Notes under the pieces: model-generated | Told to the model about the DNA's origin: nothing | Seen by the model: the letters and a program-made list of their open reading frames with translations, nothing else | Databases searched by the model: none | Program-made: the position numbers and the translations under genes | Part shown: one piece after another, positions 10,947 to 22,402 of the stretch | Layout of the letters: each line of letters starts with the position of its first letter | Numbering within the stretch: the first letter of the stretch is position 1 | Origin: Cristatella mucedo | Lineage: Eukaryota; Bryozoa; Phylactolaemata; Cristatellidae | Length of the DNA: 64,000 nt | NCBI GenBank assembly: GCA_009760855.2 | Contig: WPIO01000017.1 | Coordinates: forward strand, 6,603,501-6,667,500 | Direction of reading: 5' to 3'

Positions 10947-11719
10947 ATGCGTATAAGTGCCCGTCGTGGGAGTATCGGCTGCCTAGCTGTACAATAGCTG
11001 TGCAAAGCTACTTCAGAAAAGCAAATGAAGCCACATTCAAAAGTCAGGTAGATTTATTTTAAAGGTAGAGCAAAGAAGTGTGAAGCATCCATACTACGTC
11101 ACCACCTGGACTGAGCTAGAAAGCTCTGTCAGCGACGGACCGACGGATAGAAAGTGTGAAACTATTGGATGGTATCTCGCTGTCTAGCTAGAAGACAGCT
11201 TGATACAAGATCCTCGACAGCAGTTTCTAGCTATCGCTGCTTGAATAGCAGAGAAAACGTGCTGAGCGCCGCTAGCAGGATCTCTGATCGTATTCATCGA
11301 ATTCTAGGTCCTCCGAGGGAATTTGAGTCCCTCTGGATCTTCCACTACATGCTGCCGACCTAAAGCCAAGGATATGCTGGCTTGGAAACACAGGCAACTA
11401 CTTAAATGTGGTAAACGCGAGGAAATTCTAGAATATCTAGTCATATTAGGTAGTATTCATAAGGCAAGAAATATTCACGAGGCAAAACAGCAGAAATAGG
11501 GTTCAGGCTGAAATTAAAATTGGCCATAGAGCGAACGCTGTAATTCAAGAGGAGTGGCAGTTACCAAAAAGCTGTATCCACTCTTTGATTTCTCAACATC
11601 TTCCCGCACATTCAACTCCGCTAGTCTCCCTTGCAAGATGCGTTACTGATATTCTCACTTGGATTGCAGCAAACATTTTCGAGTGGAATGCGAATGAAGC
11701 ATGAGATTCCTTTCTATTT
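10947..11719. other. Stretch without recognised gene
   Basis: No domain recognised. The right part (from about 11470) may be more of the LINE EN-RT linker fragment that is clear from 11720. Confidence 0.25.
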
Positions 11720-12115
11720 ATCTAAAACATCATAGAGGCACCGTTAGAAGCGTATGCTTGAATGCCGCTTCAAGAAGTCTGGGTCTGAGACCAATCTAGG
11801 CAGTTTCAAATCCTTCCTCTATGTCCACACACAAAAGCTGAGAAACGATAGCTCATCTATCCTACCATTTCATTTGTCACTCAAAAAGTGACGTCCTCCC
11901 AGCTACACGAAAAATAAATTTACGAGCCAGTGAATAGTTTGCTTGACAAGTATCAGCAGTCTCACTGCCCAGTTATCAACTGGAAGGCTGATAGGTATTA
12001 CACCTTCATCTTCGTTGAAAAAATACTGCACATTCGTACCTCCATAAAGCAAAGTGCTGCGACAAAACCTGTGAACTCCTTTGAGAAATGTTCAGAGGTT
12101 TGTCGAAACAAAGGG
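11720..12115 (+). mobile_element. LINE endonuclease-RT linker fragment
   Basis: Encodes RMLECRFKKSGSETNLGSFK and, after frame breaks, FVEKILHIRTS. These parallel RRLECRFKKSGYDADLVNFK and FTENILHIRAS in the long LINE-B copy (minus strand, about 45430-45720). It is therefore a piece of the region between the endonuclease and RT domains. Heavily decayed. Confidence 0.65.
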
Positions 12116-12117
12116 AA

Positions 12118-12292
12118 TATCTTTCCTAACATCACCCTTAACAATGTTATTTATGTTGTTTTATCGTGCATGATATTACTTACCATTCAATCACGTTTCC
12201 AGTTGCAGCAAATTTAAAGCACCTGGAAAGACAATGAGTTCTCTGAGGGTGCTTTATCAAGTGCATCACTATTATTATTATCACTATCTTAA
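12118..12292 (+). mobile_element. LINE-A 3' tail fragment
   Basis: TATTACTTACCATTCAATC, TTGCAGCAAATTTAAAGCAC, CTGGAAAGACAATGAGTTCT, GAGGGTGCTTTATCAAGTGC, then (ATT)n. Confidence 0.75.
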
Positions 12293-12447
12293 TCAAAAAG
12301 AATAAAAAGAGTCGTCTTCTGAAGATCCAATACTATAATCTCGCTGGTATGTAATGCCTAATTAACTAAGTCCAGTGATAATTTAGGTTTTTGGTACCAC
12401 TCTGTAGAAATGTACCCTAGAGTAGGCGGACCCACTGACATTCGATA

Positions 12448-12881
12448 TGTCGGGCTGGGCGTTGCCTTGCCCCGGAAGGGAAAAGTCTGGGGTCAGCTCC
12501 CAGAGTTCCGAGGACGGGAACTGGGTACAACGTGCTCGCTCTCTTTCGGCGGAAGCTCTCGACGGTGTTGGATGTCCGCTCCGTCTACCACAGAGTACTC
12601 AGCTAGCCGGGTCTTGGACGGCGTATGCTTGTACTGGTGAGACGGAGTCCTGCGACGGTGCCACTGTGGAAGCCGACTGAGCACTAACACGTTTGTTCGC
12701 GCTTGCGGCGTCATCCCGTGCCCCTGTAGTTTACCTTGTACAGGAACTTCCTCTGTAGGCTTGTTTAGTGCCCTCCTTTGTATAGCGCATGCGTGTGTAT
12801 TATATAAAGTGTTGTGTACCCGATTGATCACGCGTGAACCACTGTTACCGAAGGGCCCGGCGTAACGACCCAGAACGGACA
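12448..12881 (+). repeat. Candidate solo LTR (weak)
   Basis: The 434-bp block starts TGTCGGGCTGGG and ends CAGAACGGACA, giving inverted TGTC/GACA termini. Near its right part is TTATATAAAGTGTTGTGTAC, which resembles the TATA/polyadenylation part of LTRs. The flanks do not give a clean target duplication, and no internal element is attached. Confidence 0.3.
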
Positions 12882-13073
12882 TAGATAGTAGCGAGCCATA
12901 GTGGGAGTTAGTAATAAGTTGTTACAAAGTGTTTCAATTCGGTCATAATTGGTCCAACACTTCGAAAGCTTGCATTTGATTCAGAGGTCCTAGCAAACTC
13001 ACATCAGTGAACCAAATCTCCATTCATGGTTTTTTGTCAAAGATTGCGAAAAAGACTAGCTAAGTAGTAATAA

Positions 13074-13478
13074 TACCTCGTACAAACCTTAAATCCTTTG
13101 GAGACCGTGCATTTAGCTCGTATGCTCCCACAGCCTGGAACTCCCTCCCGACCTGCATCAGAACATCCCCTGACCTGACCACATTTAAAAGAAACTTAAA
13201 AACATACCTATTTAGGACAGCATTTAGTGGGTCCTTGTGATTCGTCCTCGATGTGCTTATGCGTGCTGACACTGTTCATGCTGCCACTAACCACATTTGC
13301 ATGCTGACCCAGTGCATGTAACCCCTAACCATATTATTCATTTTGTTTGTTTTTCAAGCATGATTTTACTTACTATTCTATTGTGTATCACTTTGCAGCA
13401 AATGTAAAGCGCCTAGAAAGAGATTAAGTTCTCTGAGGGCGCTTTATCAAGTGCAATATTATTATTATTATTATTAAG
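13074..13478 (+). mobile_element. LINE-A 3' end
   Basis: Encodes the last RT residues (KSFGDRAFSSYAPTAWNS-like, followed by SPDLTTFKRNLK) and then the complete 3' UTR: TGCTTATGCGTGCTGACACT, CCCCTAACCATATTATTC, GTAAAGCGCCTAGAAAGAG, GAGGGCGCTTTATCAAGTGC and (ATT)n. This is the cleanest plus-strand example of the tail. Confidence 0.85.
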
Positions 13479-13704
13479 AATTAGCGAAGCCACTTGTAGA
13501 TCATTTTGAACAGAATAAGTTGTCGGAAAAATTTCAGTGGGAATTCAAGTGACACCACTCCACCATAGCTGCTGCCCCCATTGAGACAAACGATATCTTA
13601 GCAGAAAAGGTTGTGGTTACGTCACTATCCTGGTCCTGTTTGATGTATCAGCTGCGTTTGACTGTTTTGATCTAGTATGCGATAATGGACCACCCATCTG
13701 TTAA

Positions 13705-14112
13705 CGGATGCCGAGCAACATTCCTACTCAGACGCTCAAGGCCTGCCATGGCTTCGCTCCATTATACTTGTCTGAGCTAATGCACCAGGATCAGCCTCCT
13801 CGTATCTTCAGGTCTCCTGTGGTCAATAAATTGGTAATTCCATTACATATGCATGAAGACCACGTACAACAGAAGCTCATGGTCTGCAGGTTCTATGCTG
13901 TGGAGCTTGCGTCCACAATCCTCAGGAAACAACATCTACCCTCCAGCTGACGATATCAGATCATCTTTTCCAGCCGTCGTGAGCTGCTACTTCTGTGTAT
14001 AAGCCACAAACTCAACTGCCCTCCTTAATCAGCTATGCCACCCAGTTTCTCTTCGCTTTGTGAGATTAAGTTTATTAGCTATAAAATGATGAAGAAAGCC
14101 GCTTAGGCTTTG
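13705..14112 (+). mobile_element. LINE-B RT C-terminal fragment
   Basis: The open segment at 13708-13950 encodes KACHGFAPLYLSELMHQDQP, parallel to KACHGLAPSYLAELLHQFQP in other LINE-B copies. Further downstream it matches AGCCGCTTAGGCT, after which it stops without the TTACA-type tail. Confidence 0.7.
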
Positions 14113-14216
14113 ACCGATTAGTACTTGTGCCTTCGTGGAGCTACCGATGGATATTCATTACATTTTTGTGTATCCTGCACTGGCTTCACATCAAGCGTCG
14201 CGTCAACTTTTTAACG

Positions 14217-14437
14217 TAATGTAATGTAATGTATCTCCGTCTGTAACTTCCCAAAGTGACACAGACTATGTGGGTGTTACGCAGAAGAGTTTTGTATAGT
14301 GAAATCGCAGCCTAAGCGGCTTTCGGTACGCATTTGGTTGCCAACAGACATCATCTCACGCAACGATGAGAAAGTAAGAAGAATAGCTGAGTAAGGAGAG
14401 CAGTTGAGGTAGCGAGTAACATGGAAGTGGCAACTCT
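14217..14437 (-). mobile_element. LINE-B 3' fragment
   Basis: Plus-strand start AACGTAATGTAATGTAATG, TATCTCCGTCTGTAACTTC, and later AAGCGGCTTTCGGTACGCAT and GCGAGTAACATGGAAGTGG. The copy stops where a SINE-B begins. Confidence 0.78.
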
Positions 14438-14605
14438 GATGACTCGCTAGGTAAGGCGGTTGCTTTTCACAACCTCGGTCCTGAGGTCTGGGGAAGGTTT
14501 AAATCCTGCGATGGGCGATCCTTTATTACCACTGCAAGCGGTGGTGATAGTAAAGGTTCTTTGTCACTATACAAAAGAGGCTGTTAAATTAGCTAATATT
14601 ATTTT
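14438..14605 (+). mobile_element. SINE-B copy
   Basis: The tRNA-like head (CTCGCTAGGTAAGGCGGTTG ... GGTTTAAATCCTGCGATGGG) is followed by CGATCCTTTATTACCACTGC, AAGCGGTGGTGATAG and GAGGCTGTTAAATTAGCTAA. The same body occurs in four other places in the window. Confidence 0.72.
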
Positions 14606-14877
14606 CGGGGCCATTGAATGGATGTGCTATAGCCGGCTACTTTAAGTTCCAAGCACTCAAATTATAGTTCCTCTATTTTTTTGCTTCCACCGACCTATCG
14701 GATTAACTTGTATTATGGCTGCAAATAATACCGCATGGTCTTCTAACTCAAGACATATAGCTGGGCTTCTAATGCACCAAGAATCCTTTGCATACCATGC
14801 CTTCCGTTCCTAATCTTCAAACATCCAAAACTCTAAAATCCCCGACATGACAGCACCAAGAAAGGCTCTGGAGAATT

Positions 14878-15560
14878 TATTAATAATAATAATAATAATA
14901 TTAATGCACTTGATAAAGCACCCTCAGAGAACTTAATCTCTCTCTAGGCACTTTACATTTGCCGCAAAGTAAGATGCAATTGAATGGTAAGTAAAATCAT
15001 GCTTGAAAAACAAACAAAATGAATAATATGGTTAGGGGTGACATGCACAGGGTCACCATGCAAATGTGGTTAGTGGCAGCATGCAGTGTCAGCACGCATA
15101 AGCACGTGAAAGACGAATCACAGGGACCCACTAAATGCTGTCCTAAATAGGTGTTTTTAGGTTCCTTTTAAATGTGGTCAGGTCAGGGGATGTTCTGACG
15201 CAGGTTGGGAGGGAGTTCCAGGCTTTGGGAGCATACGAGCTAAATGCACGGTCTCCAAAGGATTTAAGGTTTGTATGAGGTATTTCTAGACTGTTGGATT
15301 CCGAGAAGCGGGTGGTAACATTGCTTGGCCTGATGGGGGAGTATGTCGGAGAGATAGGCTGGAGCCATAGAATGACGGGACCTAAAAGTGAGCGACAAAA
15401 ACCTTGAAGTCAATCCGTTGCTTGACTGGTAGCCAGTGCAGGTCGGCGAGAAGTGGTGCATTGTGGCAACTGCGACGCTCACGACAGACAAGCCTAGCTG
15501 CCGAGTTTTGCACCAGCTGCAATCGCCCGATCGCACATGCCGGTAGGCCAGCGAGCACGC
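14878..15560 (-). mobile_element. LINE-A copy, left arm of an inverted pair
   Basis: Starts with (TAA)n and the reverse complement of the LINE-A tail, and includes the C-terminal RT coding segment on the minus strand (CKTRQLGLSVVSVAVATMHH, SRFLSLTFRSRHSMAPAYLS). The 5' end is truncated about 45 bp before an oppositely oriented LINE-A copy. Confidence 0.82.
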
Positions 15561-15606
15561 AATACAGACCTTCAAGAGACTTGAAAGCAACGCATCAAAA
15601 ATGAAT

Positions 15607-16235
15607 CAAAACTCTGCAGTCAGGCTTGTCTGTCGTGAGCAGTTGCAACATCACACCACTTTTCGCCGACCTGCACTGGCTCCCAGTCAAGCAACGGATC
15701 GACTTCAAGGTTTTCTCCCCTACTTTTAGGTCCCTTCCTTCTTTGACTCAGCCGGCCAATCAGATCTACTCCCCCACCAGGCTAAGCATCGTGCCGTCCA
15801 CTTTTCGGAATATAACTGTTAACCTAGTCTTCATACAAATCTTAAATCCTTTAGAGGTCGTGCCAGTAGGTCGTACGCTCCATAAGTCTGGAACTCATCC
15901 CCCCACCGACTTCCGTCTCGACATCCCCTGACTTGACCATATTTAAGAAGAAATTTAAAACGCACCTATTTATGACAGCATTTAGCAGAACCAGTGACTC
16001 ATTCATTATGTGCTTATTAGTGCTGACAATGTGCATGCTGCGACTAAACATACTTGCATCCTGACCGTGTACACGTCACCCCTAACCATTTTGGTCTTGT
16101 TGTTTATTGAGCATGCTACCACTAACAATTCTATCGTGCTTTGCAGCAAATATAAAGTACCTAGAGAGAGATTAAGTTCTCCGAGGGAGCTATATCAAAT
16201 GCATTACCATTATTATTATCATTATTATTAATATA
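15607..16235 (+). mobile_element. LINE-A copy, right arm of an inverted pair
   Basis: Begins within the RT at AAAACTCTGCAGTCAGGC and encodes LFADLHWLPVKQRIDFKVFS. It runs through the C-terminus and 3' UTR to TAAAGTACCTAGAGAGAG and (ATT)n at 16235. It has many substitutions relative to the other copies. Confidence 0.82.
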
Positions 16236-16579
16236 ATCAGTACCCATGCGAGTGTCACTGGTGCATTGCGAAGCGAAACTATTACGGCGAAAAACTCTAT
16301 TGAGTTTGGTGGTGCTGATTTAGCGCAAAGATTGATTCGCATACCGCCCATCTGTTAACATAAAATATGAAATGCCTTTTGTCTGCTACAACGGTAGAAA
16401 TGGCCGCGAAAAATTCTATTGTATTTTGCCAAAAGTTATACACCGGAAATATTCAGATGGGTTTGATTTTTGTATAAAAGTTCACTTGGCGCGAGAACTT
16501 GGGGCAACACATAGGGCAAACGAAATTACGAGATAAAATGGCTTTCAGCTGGGTTATTAAGAAGGCCCAGGAGACTATT
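16236..16579. other. Stretch without recognised gene
   Basis: Two similar 20-mers (GGCGAAAAACTCTATTGAGT and CGCGAAAAATTCTATTGTAT) lie about 120 bp apart. Nothing else is recognised. Confidence 0.25.
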
Positions 16580-17400
16580 TCAGGTTGCTACTCGCCAGAA
16601 GATGTAAATTGTCACGTGGTAATGCTCCTGACTGGCAAAGTACAAAAACGCACGAGTTATTTTACTCTACGTGGATTGAATATGAAAATATGAAAAATCA
16701 ACTCCGACGGGCTTAAGAAATCGCAAATTTGAGTACTGGTTGGATACATCAGTTTGCGGATGTGTTCAACATGAGACAGCGGCCACTGGCGGATATCGAT
16801 AGCATGAACCACCATTATTGCCACTTCAGAGATTTTTTCTGCGCAAAAATAATAACTGCGATCTTAGCTAAGGGCACCATAAGGCCACCCAAAGAAGGCT
16901 AGTTAAGCCAACGTCCTTGCAACACCAATCTTAAAGATTTCATCTGGGTTTACCACAATATCCGCCACAGCTGCAGCCAGAGTGCCATGCCAGCAAACTG
17001 GCAAGCCGGCCCAGATAGCATGCCTCTGTACCATTGTCATTACACATTGCCTCATTACCTCATTATTGCTCATTGCCCGAGATGGTTGCAGCAGTTTCTA
17101 TAAATTTTTTAAGCATTACTCAGTTAAACTTAGCAGTTTGTGATCCAGAAGGAAATGCAACCTTCAACTGCGAGTCCAACTTCACCGGTATGTACGCCAC
17201 TCACCTGCCAGCTTGCGTCCAATACTGCCGTCGTCGTTATCCGCCACCAGTAGGTGGGGGTTTTTCCATTCGTCATTCTCTTCGGTGCGTCGCTCTCGTG
17301 CGGGCCCCCACAAGAATACTTCCGTTCAAGCATATTTACAGTGCTTAGAAAGAGATTTAATTATCTAAGGGCACTATAAGTCAACCTCATCATTATCATG
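16580..17400 (+). repeat. Unclassified retroposon-like repeat, tandem copy 1
   Basis: Shares a series of collinear segments with 17440-18225. Examples are GAGTTATTTTACTCTACGTGG, GAGATTTTTTCTGCGCAAAAA, GTTTGTGATCCAGAAGGAAA and the terminal TACAGTGCTTAGAAAGAGAT. The last segment resembles the LINE-A/SINE-A 3' stem and is followed by a CATCATTATCAT tail. No protein is recognisable. Confidence 0.55.
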
Positions 17401-17439
17401 ATATTACTTATTTCCCGAGTACTGTAAAGGATTTTTAAA

Positions 17440-18225
17440 TTAGCCTCTTTAGTTTAGCAAATAGTCTTGTAATGCGACCTGTTTGCATCTGAGTTCTCGT
17501 GGTGTAGCTAACGAAATGAGGAGAGACAACAGGTAAGTGCTGGAAAACAAGTGCTCGTACTTTGATTCTGCGTGGAGTAAAATGGAGCGGCTGGTGCCTG
17601 ATAATATGGATGCTATTAAAAGCGCGAACCCCCATTCCAGCTACTTCAGGAATTTTTCCTACGCATAAATAAAAACTCTTACAAATGCTGTGATAGGGCC
17701 ATGATAACATAGAAGTTAGGGTTCTTGCTCCTAATGACTGGGGTCGTGGGCTCGAATCCTGAAGTGGGCGATCATTTAATGCCAGCTGCAAGCGGTGGTG
17801 GTAGCTATTAAGGGTCTTCAGCAACTATGCAAATGAGGATGCTAAATCAGCTAAAAAAAATGAGCTACAAAAAGTATTCGGCTGCCGGATACTGCGAATT
17901 ACACGAACGCCCAAGCAACCTCGGGGTTTAAGAATACCAATTTGACTACATATTTCCCCACAATTGTAGCCAGTGCTTGCTGACTGTAATCTGTACAGCC
18001 GGCCGAGCAAGTTCCCTTAAGGTACAGTGATTACCTCAGCAGTCTGAACAAGTTTTGAGAACTTCTTTAACAGTGCTTAAACAGGTACCAAATTTGTATT
18101 TTGTGATCGGGAATGAAATGCAATCTTATTGCAAGATATTGCTTCTTCTCCATCATGTTTAAAGTGCTTGAAAGGACAAAGTTTTCTTATGGTGCAATAC
18201 AAATATCACCTTCTTGTTATTATAT
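17440..18225 (+). repeat. Unclassified retroposon-like repeat, tandem copy 2 (with SINE-B insertion)
   Basis: Collinear and diverged relative to 16580-17400: GATTCTGCGTGGAGTAAAA, AGGAATTTTTCCTACGCATAA, TTTGTGATCGGGAATGAAAT and TTAAAGTGCTTGAAAGGAC, then a TTATTATA tail. A SINE-B at 17712-17856 splits it and is absent from copy 1. Confidence 0.55.
17712..17856 (+). mobile_element. SINE-B copy
   Basis: GGGGTCGTGGGCTCGAATCC (T-arm/B box), GGGCGATCATTTAATGCC, GCTGCAAGCGGTGGTGGTAG, AAGGGTCTTCAGCAACTATG and GCTAAATCAGCTAAAAAAAA. Confidence 0.72.
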
Positions 18226-18255
18226 TACTGAATTGCTGTGGATAAAACTTTTTGG

Positions 18256-18325
18256 TCCAGGAGGTACAGTGCTCGCCTTTAAAGGCTGAGGTCATTGGTT
18301 CGACGATTACAGCAAATATAAATAA
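18256..18325 (+). mobile_element. SINE-A head fragment
   Basis: TTGGTCCAGGAGGTACAGTG and CTCGCC (A box/D-arm), then GGCTGAGGTCATTGGTTCGA (B box). The tail is missing or replaced. Confidence 0.6.
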
Positions 18326-18329
18326 CCTA

Positions 18330-18455
18330 TAATAAAATTCATTTATACCCCACCATATGATAACTTAATATCTATACAGACGCTTAACGTATGCCACGGG
18401 GCTCGAGCCCACGACTTCGGGTATTAAAGAAGACAGCAAGTCCTTTGGACCCTAA
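18330..18455 (-). mobile_element. SINE-A copy
   Basis: The reverse complement reads GGTCCAAAGGACTTGCTG, then AAGTCGTGGGCTCGAGCCCC and GTGGCATACGTTAAGCGTC, then AGATATTAAGTTATCATATG and TATAAATGAATTTTATTATA. This is the SINE-A body with the LINE-A-like tail. It is opposite in orientation to the adjacent SINE-A head. Confidence 0.68.
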
Positions 18456-18489
18456 TCCCACTGTCCTGCTACGTTGTATTGATCTGCTG

Positions 18490-18885
18490 CTGCTATGCAT
18501 AACTAACATAATTAATATGTCATTAGCCTCAGGTCATATCCCAGCACCTTTCAAAAAGCTGTAGCTAGGCCACTTCTCAAGAAAGCTACACACGACCAAG
18601 ATAACTTGAGCAACTACCGCCCAGTCTCCCTTCTACCATTCCCATCAAAGACCTGGAACGGGTCGTGGCCGACCGGCTGAAATTATATATTGAAACTTAA
18701 ACACTTTGCTAGCAAGTTCCAGTCTGGCTTTACAGATAATCACTCCACAGAATCAGAATTGCTGAGTTTGTACAACGACCTACTTAGTAATGAAGACACA
18801 GGTAGATTATCTCTGCTTTTTTTGCTCTATCTTGCTGCTGCTTTTCATACCATCAATCACCAAGTCCTTCTTGAGTCTGTGTGAG
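18490..18885 (+). mobile_element. LINE RT N-terminal fragment
   Basis: Encodes, with frame breaks, PLLKKATHDQDNLSNYRPVS, then FASKFQSGFTDNHSTESELL and DHQVLLE-type text. These are RT fingers/palm motifs of L2/CR1 elements (NYRPVSLL, FQSGFxxxHSTE). It joins directly to a LINE-A fragment in the opposite orientation. Confidence 0.78.
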
Positions 18886-19150
18886 ATGTGGCAACTGTGA
18901 CGCTCACGACAGACAAGTCTAGCTGCCGAGTTTTGCACCAGCTGCAATCGCCTGATCGCACATGCTGGTAGGCCAGTAAGCAGTGAGTTGCAGTAGTCAA
19001 GATGGGATGTCACGAATGCATGGACCAACTTAGATGTGGTATCTTTATCTAAACAAGCCCAAATTTTAGCAATGATATGAAGCTGAAAATAGGCGGATTT
19101 GACTGTGGAGCTGATATGGTCGTCTAACGAGAGGTCGCTTTGGAAGTAGT
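18886..19150 (-). mobile_element. LINE-A RT middle fragment, inverted
   Basis: The minus-strand frame encodes FQSDLSLDDHISSTVKSAYF and AIRRLQLVQNSAARLVC. Neither the tail nor the 5' part is attached, so both ends are internal to the element. Confidence 0.75.
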
Positions 19151-22100
19151 TTTTAAGTAGATTTATATGACGCATATACGAATCTGCACATTTCAAATTC
19201 GGTCATTACCCTTTACCACGTGACTGCCTTTACATCCAAGCGAGTGCCATAGAAGTTATTGGATTAGAGCTTATTAGGCGCAGCCAACAAATGTGGCACC
19301 TATGAGGGCTGACCCGTGACTCGACCGGGGCGTAGTTCGTGGTTATGGCCTTCTCTTTAAATCAGCCCGCAAAACTCTGTAATCTACCACAGCATTTTGA
19401 AATCTGATCTTTTATTAGCGTGAAGCTACGGGCTGCTCGGAAGTCTCTTCCAGTTCGGTCGCTTAAAAATAAGCATAAGAAATAAACATAAGTCAATAAA
19501 TAAATAATAATATAATAATAATAATAATACATAAACATAATAAGCACTCCATTTATCCATTTGATATTTGGCATTTCTCCCGCTGCTTACTAATGGCAGC
19601 TGATCGGCAGGGCTATTTGCTCTCCGAAAAAATGAAGATGTGAATTTATTCAAATTCAAATATACAATTCAACCTTCTTTAAAATAGTAACACGATTTCC
19701 ACCGCTTGAAACTGACAGCGGACGGACGTGTGAAAATTGTTAGCCGCTCTAATGGCTCTTTTTAGCCCCCTTAAAAGCAAAAGGCTTAAGTTTCCGCATT
19801 GTACAAAGATGAAGGTGTAAAGGTGCAAACAATTCCTTGTGCTTGCCTTTGTTTCTCGCTGCATGATAGCGACTTAGGATTTTCAGGCTCTGCTGCAAGT
19901 GATTAATGCTGCTGGAGATTCGGCCGACCTTTGCTAGTAGCTTTGTGAGAATCGCCAAGAAGCGTCTCACCGAAGACAGGCTAAGTAGAGAGTCCGTTGC
20001 TTCGAACTCTCGTCCCTCTCGGGCACCCTGATATCTATGGTCCTGCAGCCTCTCGGGCAGCCTGATATATCTGGCTACGTATGGCCGCAGTGTTTTCAGT
20101 GGGCTAAAGCCGAGCAGGCATCGCTAGCACTAAGTGGCGCTGCGGTTCCGAGATAGAGCCGCAGGAGACGATATGGCTGAATGTTATCGCAACATTAATA
20201 ATCGTCTAGAGATTCATTATTATAACATCATAATCACGCCATAGCTGAATGTTATCCTCTGCGGTCGCCTCTGCAACGGTTTGTTCCCTTGGGTCGTCGC
20301 TATTTATCAGGCTCAAGGTCCGATGTAAAGGGCAGAATTTTCCAGAGATTACTTAGCCGGAGGGTTCTAGAAGCTTGTGGTTCCCCTCCTTCGAGACCAA
20401 CTAAGAGATGAAGAACCGACGGGCGTCACCAATTTTAGACCATCTGACCATGTTCTGGGGACGCGACTGTGAAGTTGCGCGTCGGCGATCCACTGCCGCC
20501 GGGTGATGCCTGCTTTGGCCCCCCTCGTGGCAATTCAGGAGCAGCTTTTAAAAGAAAAAGCTATATAGGCCTCATCTGGAAATCGGCTCAGATTAAGCTA
20601 AACGGAAGAGCACCAGCTAGAAGGTATATTCAGTCAGCGTCTCCAGAAATTCTTTAAAGCATTTCCGCTATGTCCGAATCTCAGCTCGGCGAAGGAGCTG
20701 CACCAGCTGGTGCCTCCATTGACGGCCGATGCAGTGAGAGATCGACAGAGTGCCATTCGACGTCAACCCGAAGCCGCGCCGTGAACGCTCCCGTCGTCCG
20801 GCGCGAGGCGCGAGGTCTCATTGCAAAAGAAGCCGGTAGCCTCCCTCTTAACATCAGCACTGCCGTCCGAGACTACCGTTCAGCAGTCATTATTCCAACG
20901 TTAAAGCTCCAAGTTTTAGCTAATGCATTATTTCGCGGGGAATTGTTTTCGCGTGCTAAATAGTCGTATCTTATCCGCCGTGAAATGAAGAATGACCAGA
21001 ACTCACGTGCGGTGGCTGTTGAGCGTTTTTGCGCCTTTCGTGCTAAATACGGCAGAGTGTTTCCACCAGACGGTGCTATATAACAGTGGCTCCGGCGGCG
21101 GCGGCAGCTCTTGTGGGAGTCACACGCAGACACAGCTTTACTACTCTCAACGCGTACATACATGAGAGCTCGGTCAATCGCAGCAGACGACACGAAATAT
21201 AACATGCATTAGTGGCCTGACAGCTGCGTCATTGGCTTAACTATTGGCCACGGGTGAGCCATGTACATTAGTGTCGAGGCGTATCGCTAAGTTCTACTTC
21301 AGTTACGCGCACACAAGAGGCGTAACGCGAGATATGCGAGCTAGGACAATTTCAAAGTAGGTAGGAGCTCCGCGAAATAAAGATGCGAAACTTGAGCCCG
21401 CGAAAACGCCGAAGCGCCTCTGAGGCGCCGACTTCCAAGCGCGGAACTGCGTGGCTCTACAGCGTTGTTGGCGTGGCGCTGAGATGCCTGCCTGAGGTCA
21501 TGCTTAGTCAAAGTGAAGCTTGAAGGCCGAGTGCAGTGTTTTAGGAGTTTAGCTTCATCCTGCTTCTCACTCATTCGCATTGTCCAAGTATTGCCGTGCT
21601 GTGCTCATTCTATGCCCTAATTACGTGCTAAGCGGTTAGCGCAGGCGCGGCACCAGCAGCGAAATCAAAAAGACGAGTCGTACAAAGCGACTCCGATGAG
21701 ATTCAGGTGAAACGTTCAGAGTAACCGGAAGTTTTCACGGCCGCCGCGGCCGTCAATAGATAAGATGGATGCTCTTTATTTTTTTTGTTCATCGGCGGCA
21801 CTCGAATCTCTCAATTGTATTGATAGCGTTTGCTTACGAATGCCATACGCGTTGCATGTATCGTTAGACCGTTTGATTCTGAAAAAGCTATCTGAAAGCA
21901 TGCAGAGTGAAGCTTAATTCATTGCCATCGTACGATGGAGTCTCAGGAGATCCGCAACACAATGAGCTCGTCAAAGAATTGAAGAATCGCTGGAGATTGA
22001 TTTTGCCGTCGTAGAGCTAGAGCAGACGCTCTGGTGCATCGTATACCAGTTGAAGGCAGAGATCAGGTGGCAGTTGAAGGTCCCTCATTTGGATATTAGG

Positions 22101-22189
22101 CCAAGGAGACGATTTCACTTTCGTTTCAGTGTCACGCGTCTTCTGCCTGCAAAATAAAATGTTAGGAATACCACAGAACCTCATAGAAT
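19151..22189. other. 3-kb stretch without recognised gene
   Basis: Contains several short frames (up to 110 codons, minus 20873-21205) with no recognisable domain. Small direct repeats occur near 20010-20080 (CTCTCGGGCA.CCTGATAT) and 20165-20260 (GCTGAATGTTATC). A short GC palindrome (ACGGCCGC/GCGGCCGT) lies near 21740. Confidence 0.3.
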
Positions 22190-22402
22190 AATTGCGCGGT
22201 ACGAGAGAGTGGTTCCTGTATTACGCTTAACGCCAAAGCGCCTTTCCGTGCGCACGCGGCAGCTGACTGATCTCATATCACGCTGCAAAGAGAAAGTGAG
22301 AAGCATAGCTGACTTATTGCAGCAGTTGACGAACTCGTTAACATGGAAGCAGTAGCTTAGTGTGGCTGGAAAGAGCGTGCTGCAGTCGGCAGCAGGAGAG
22401 GA

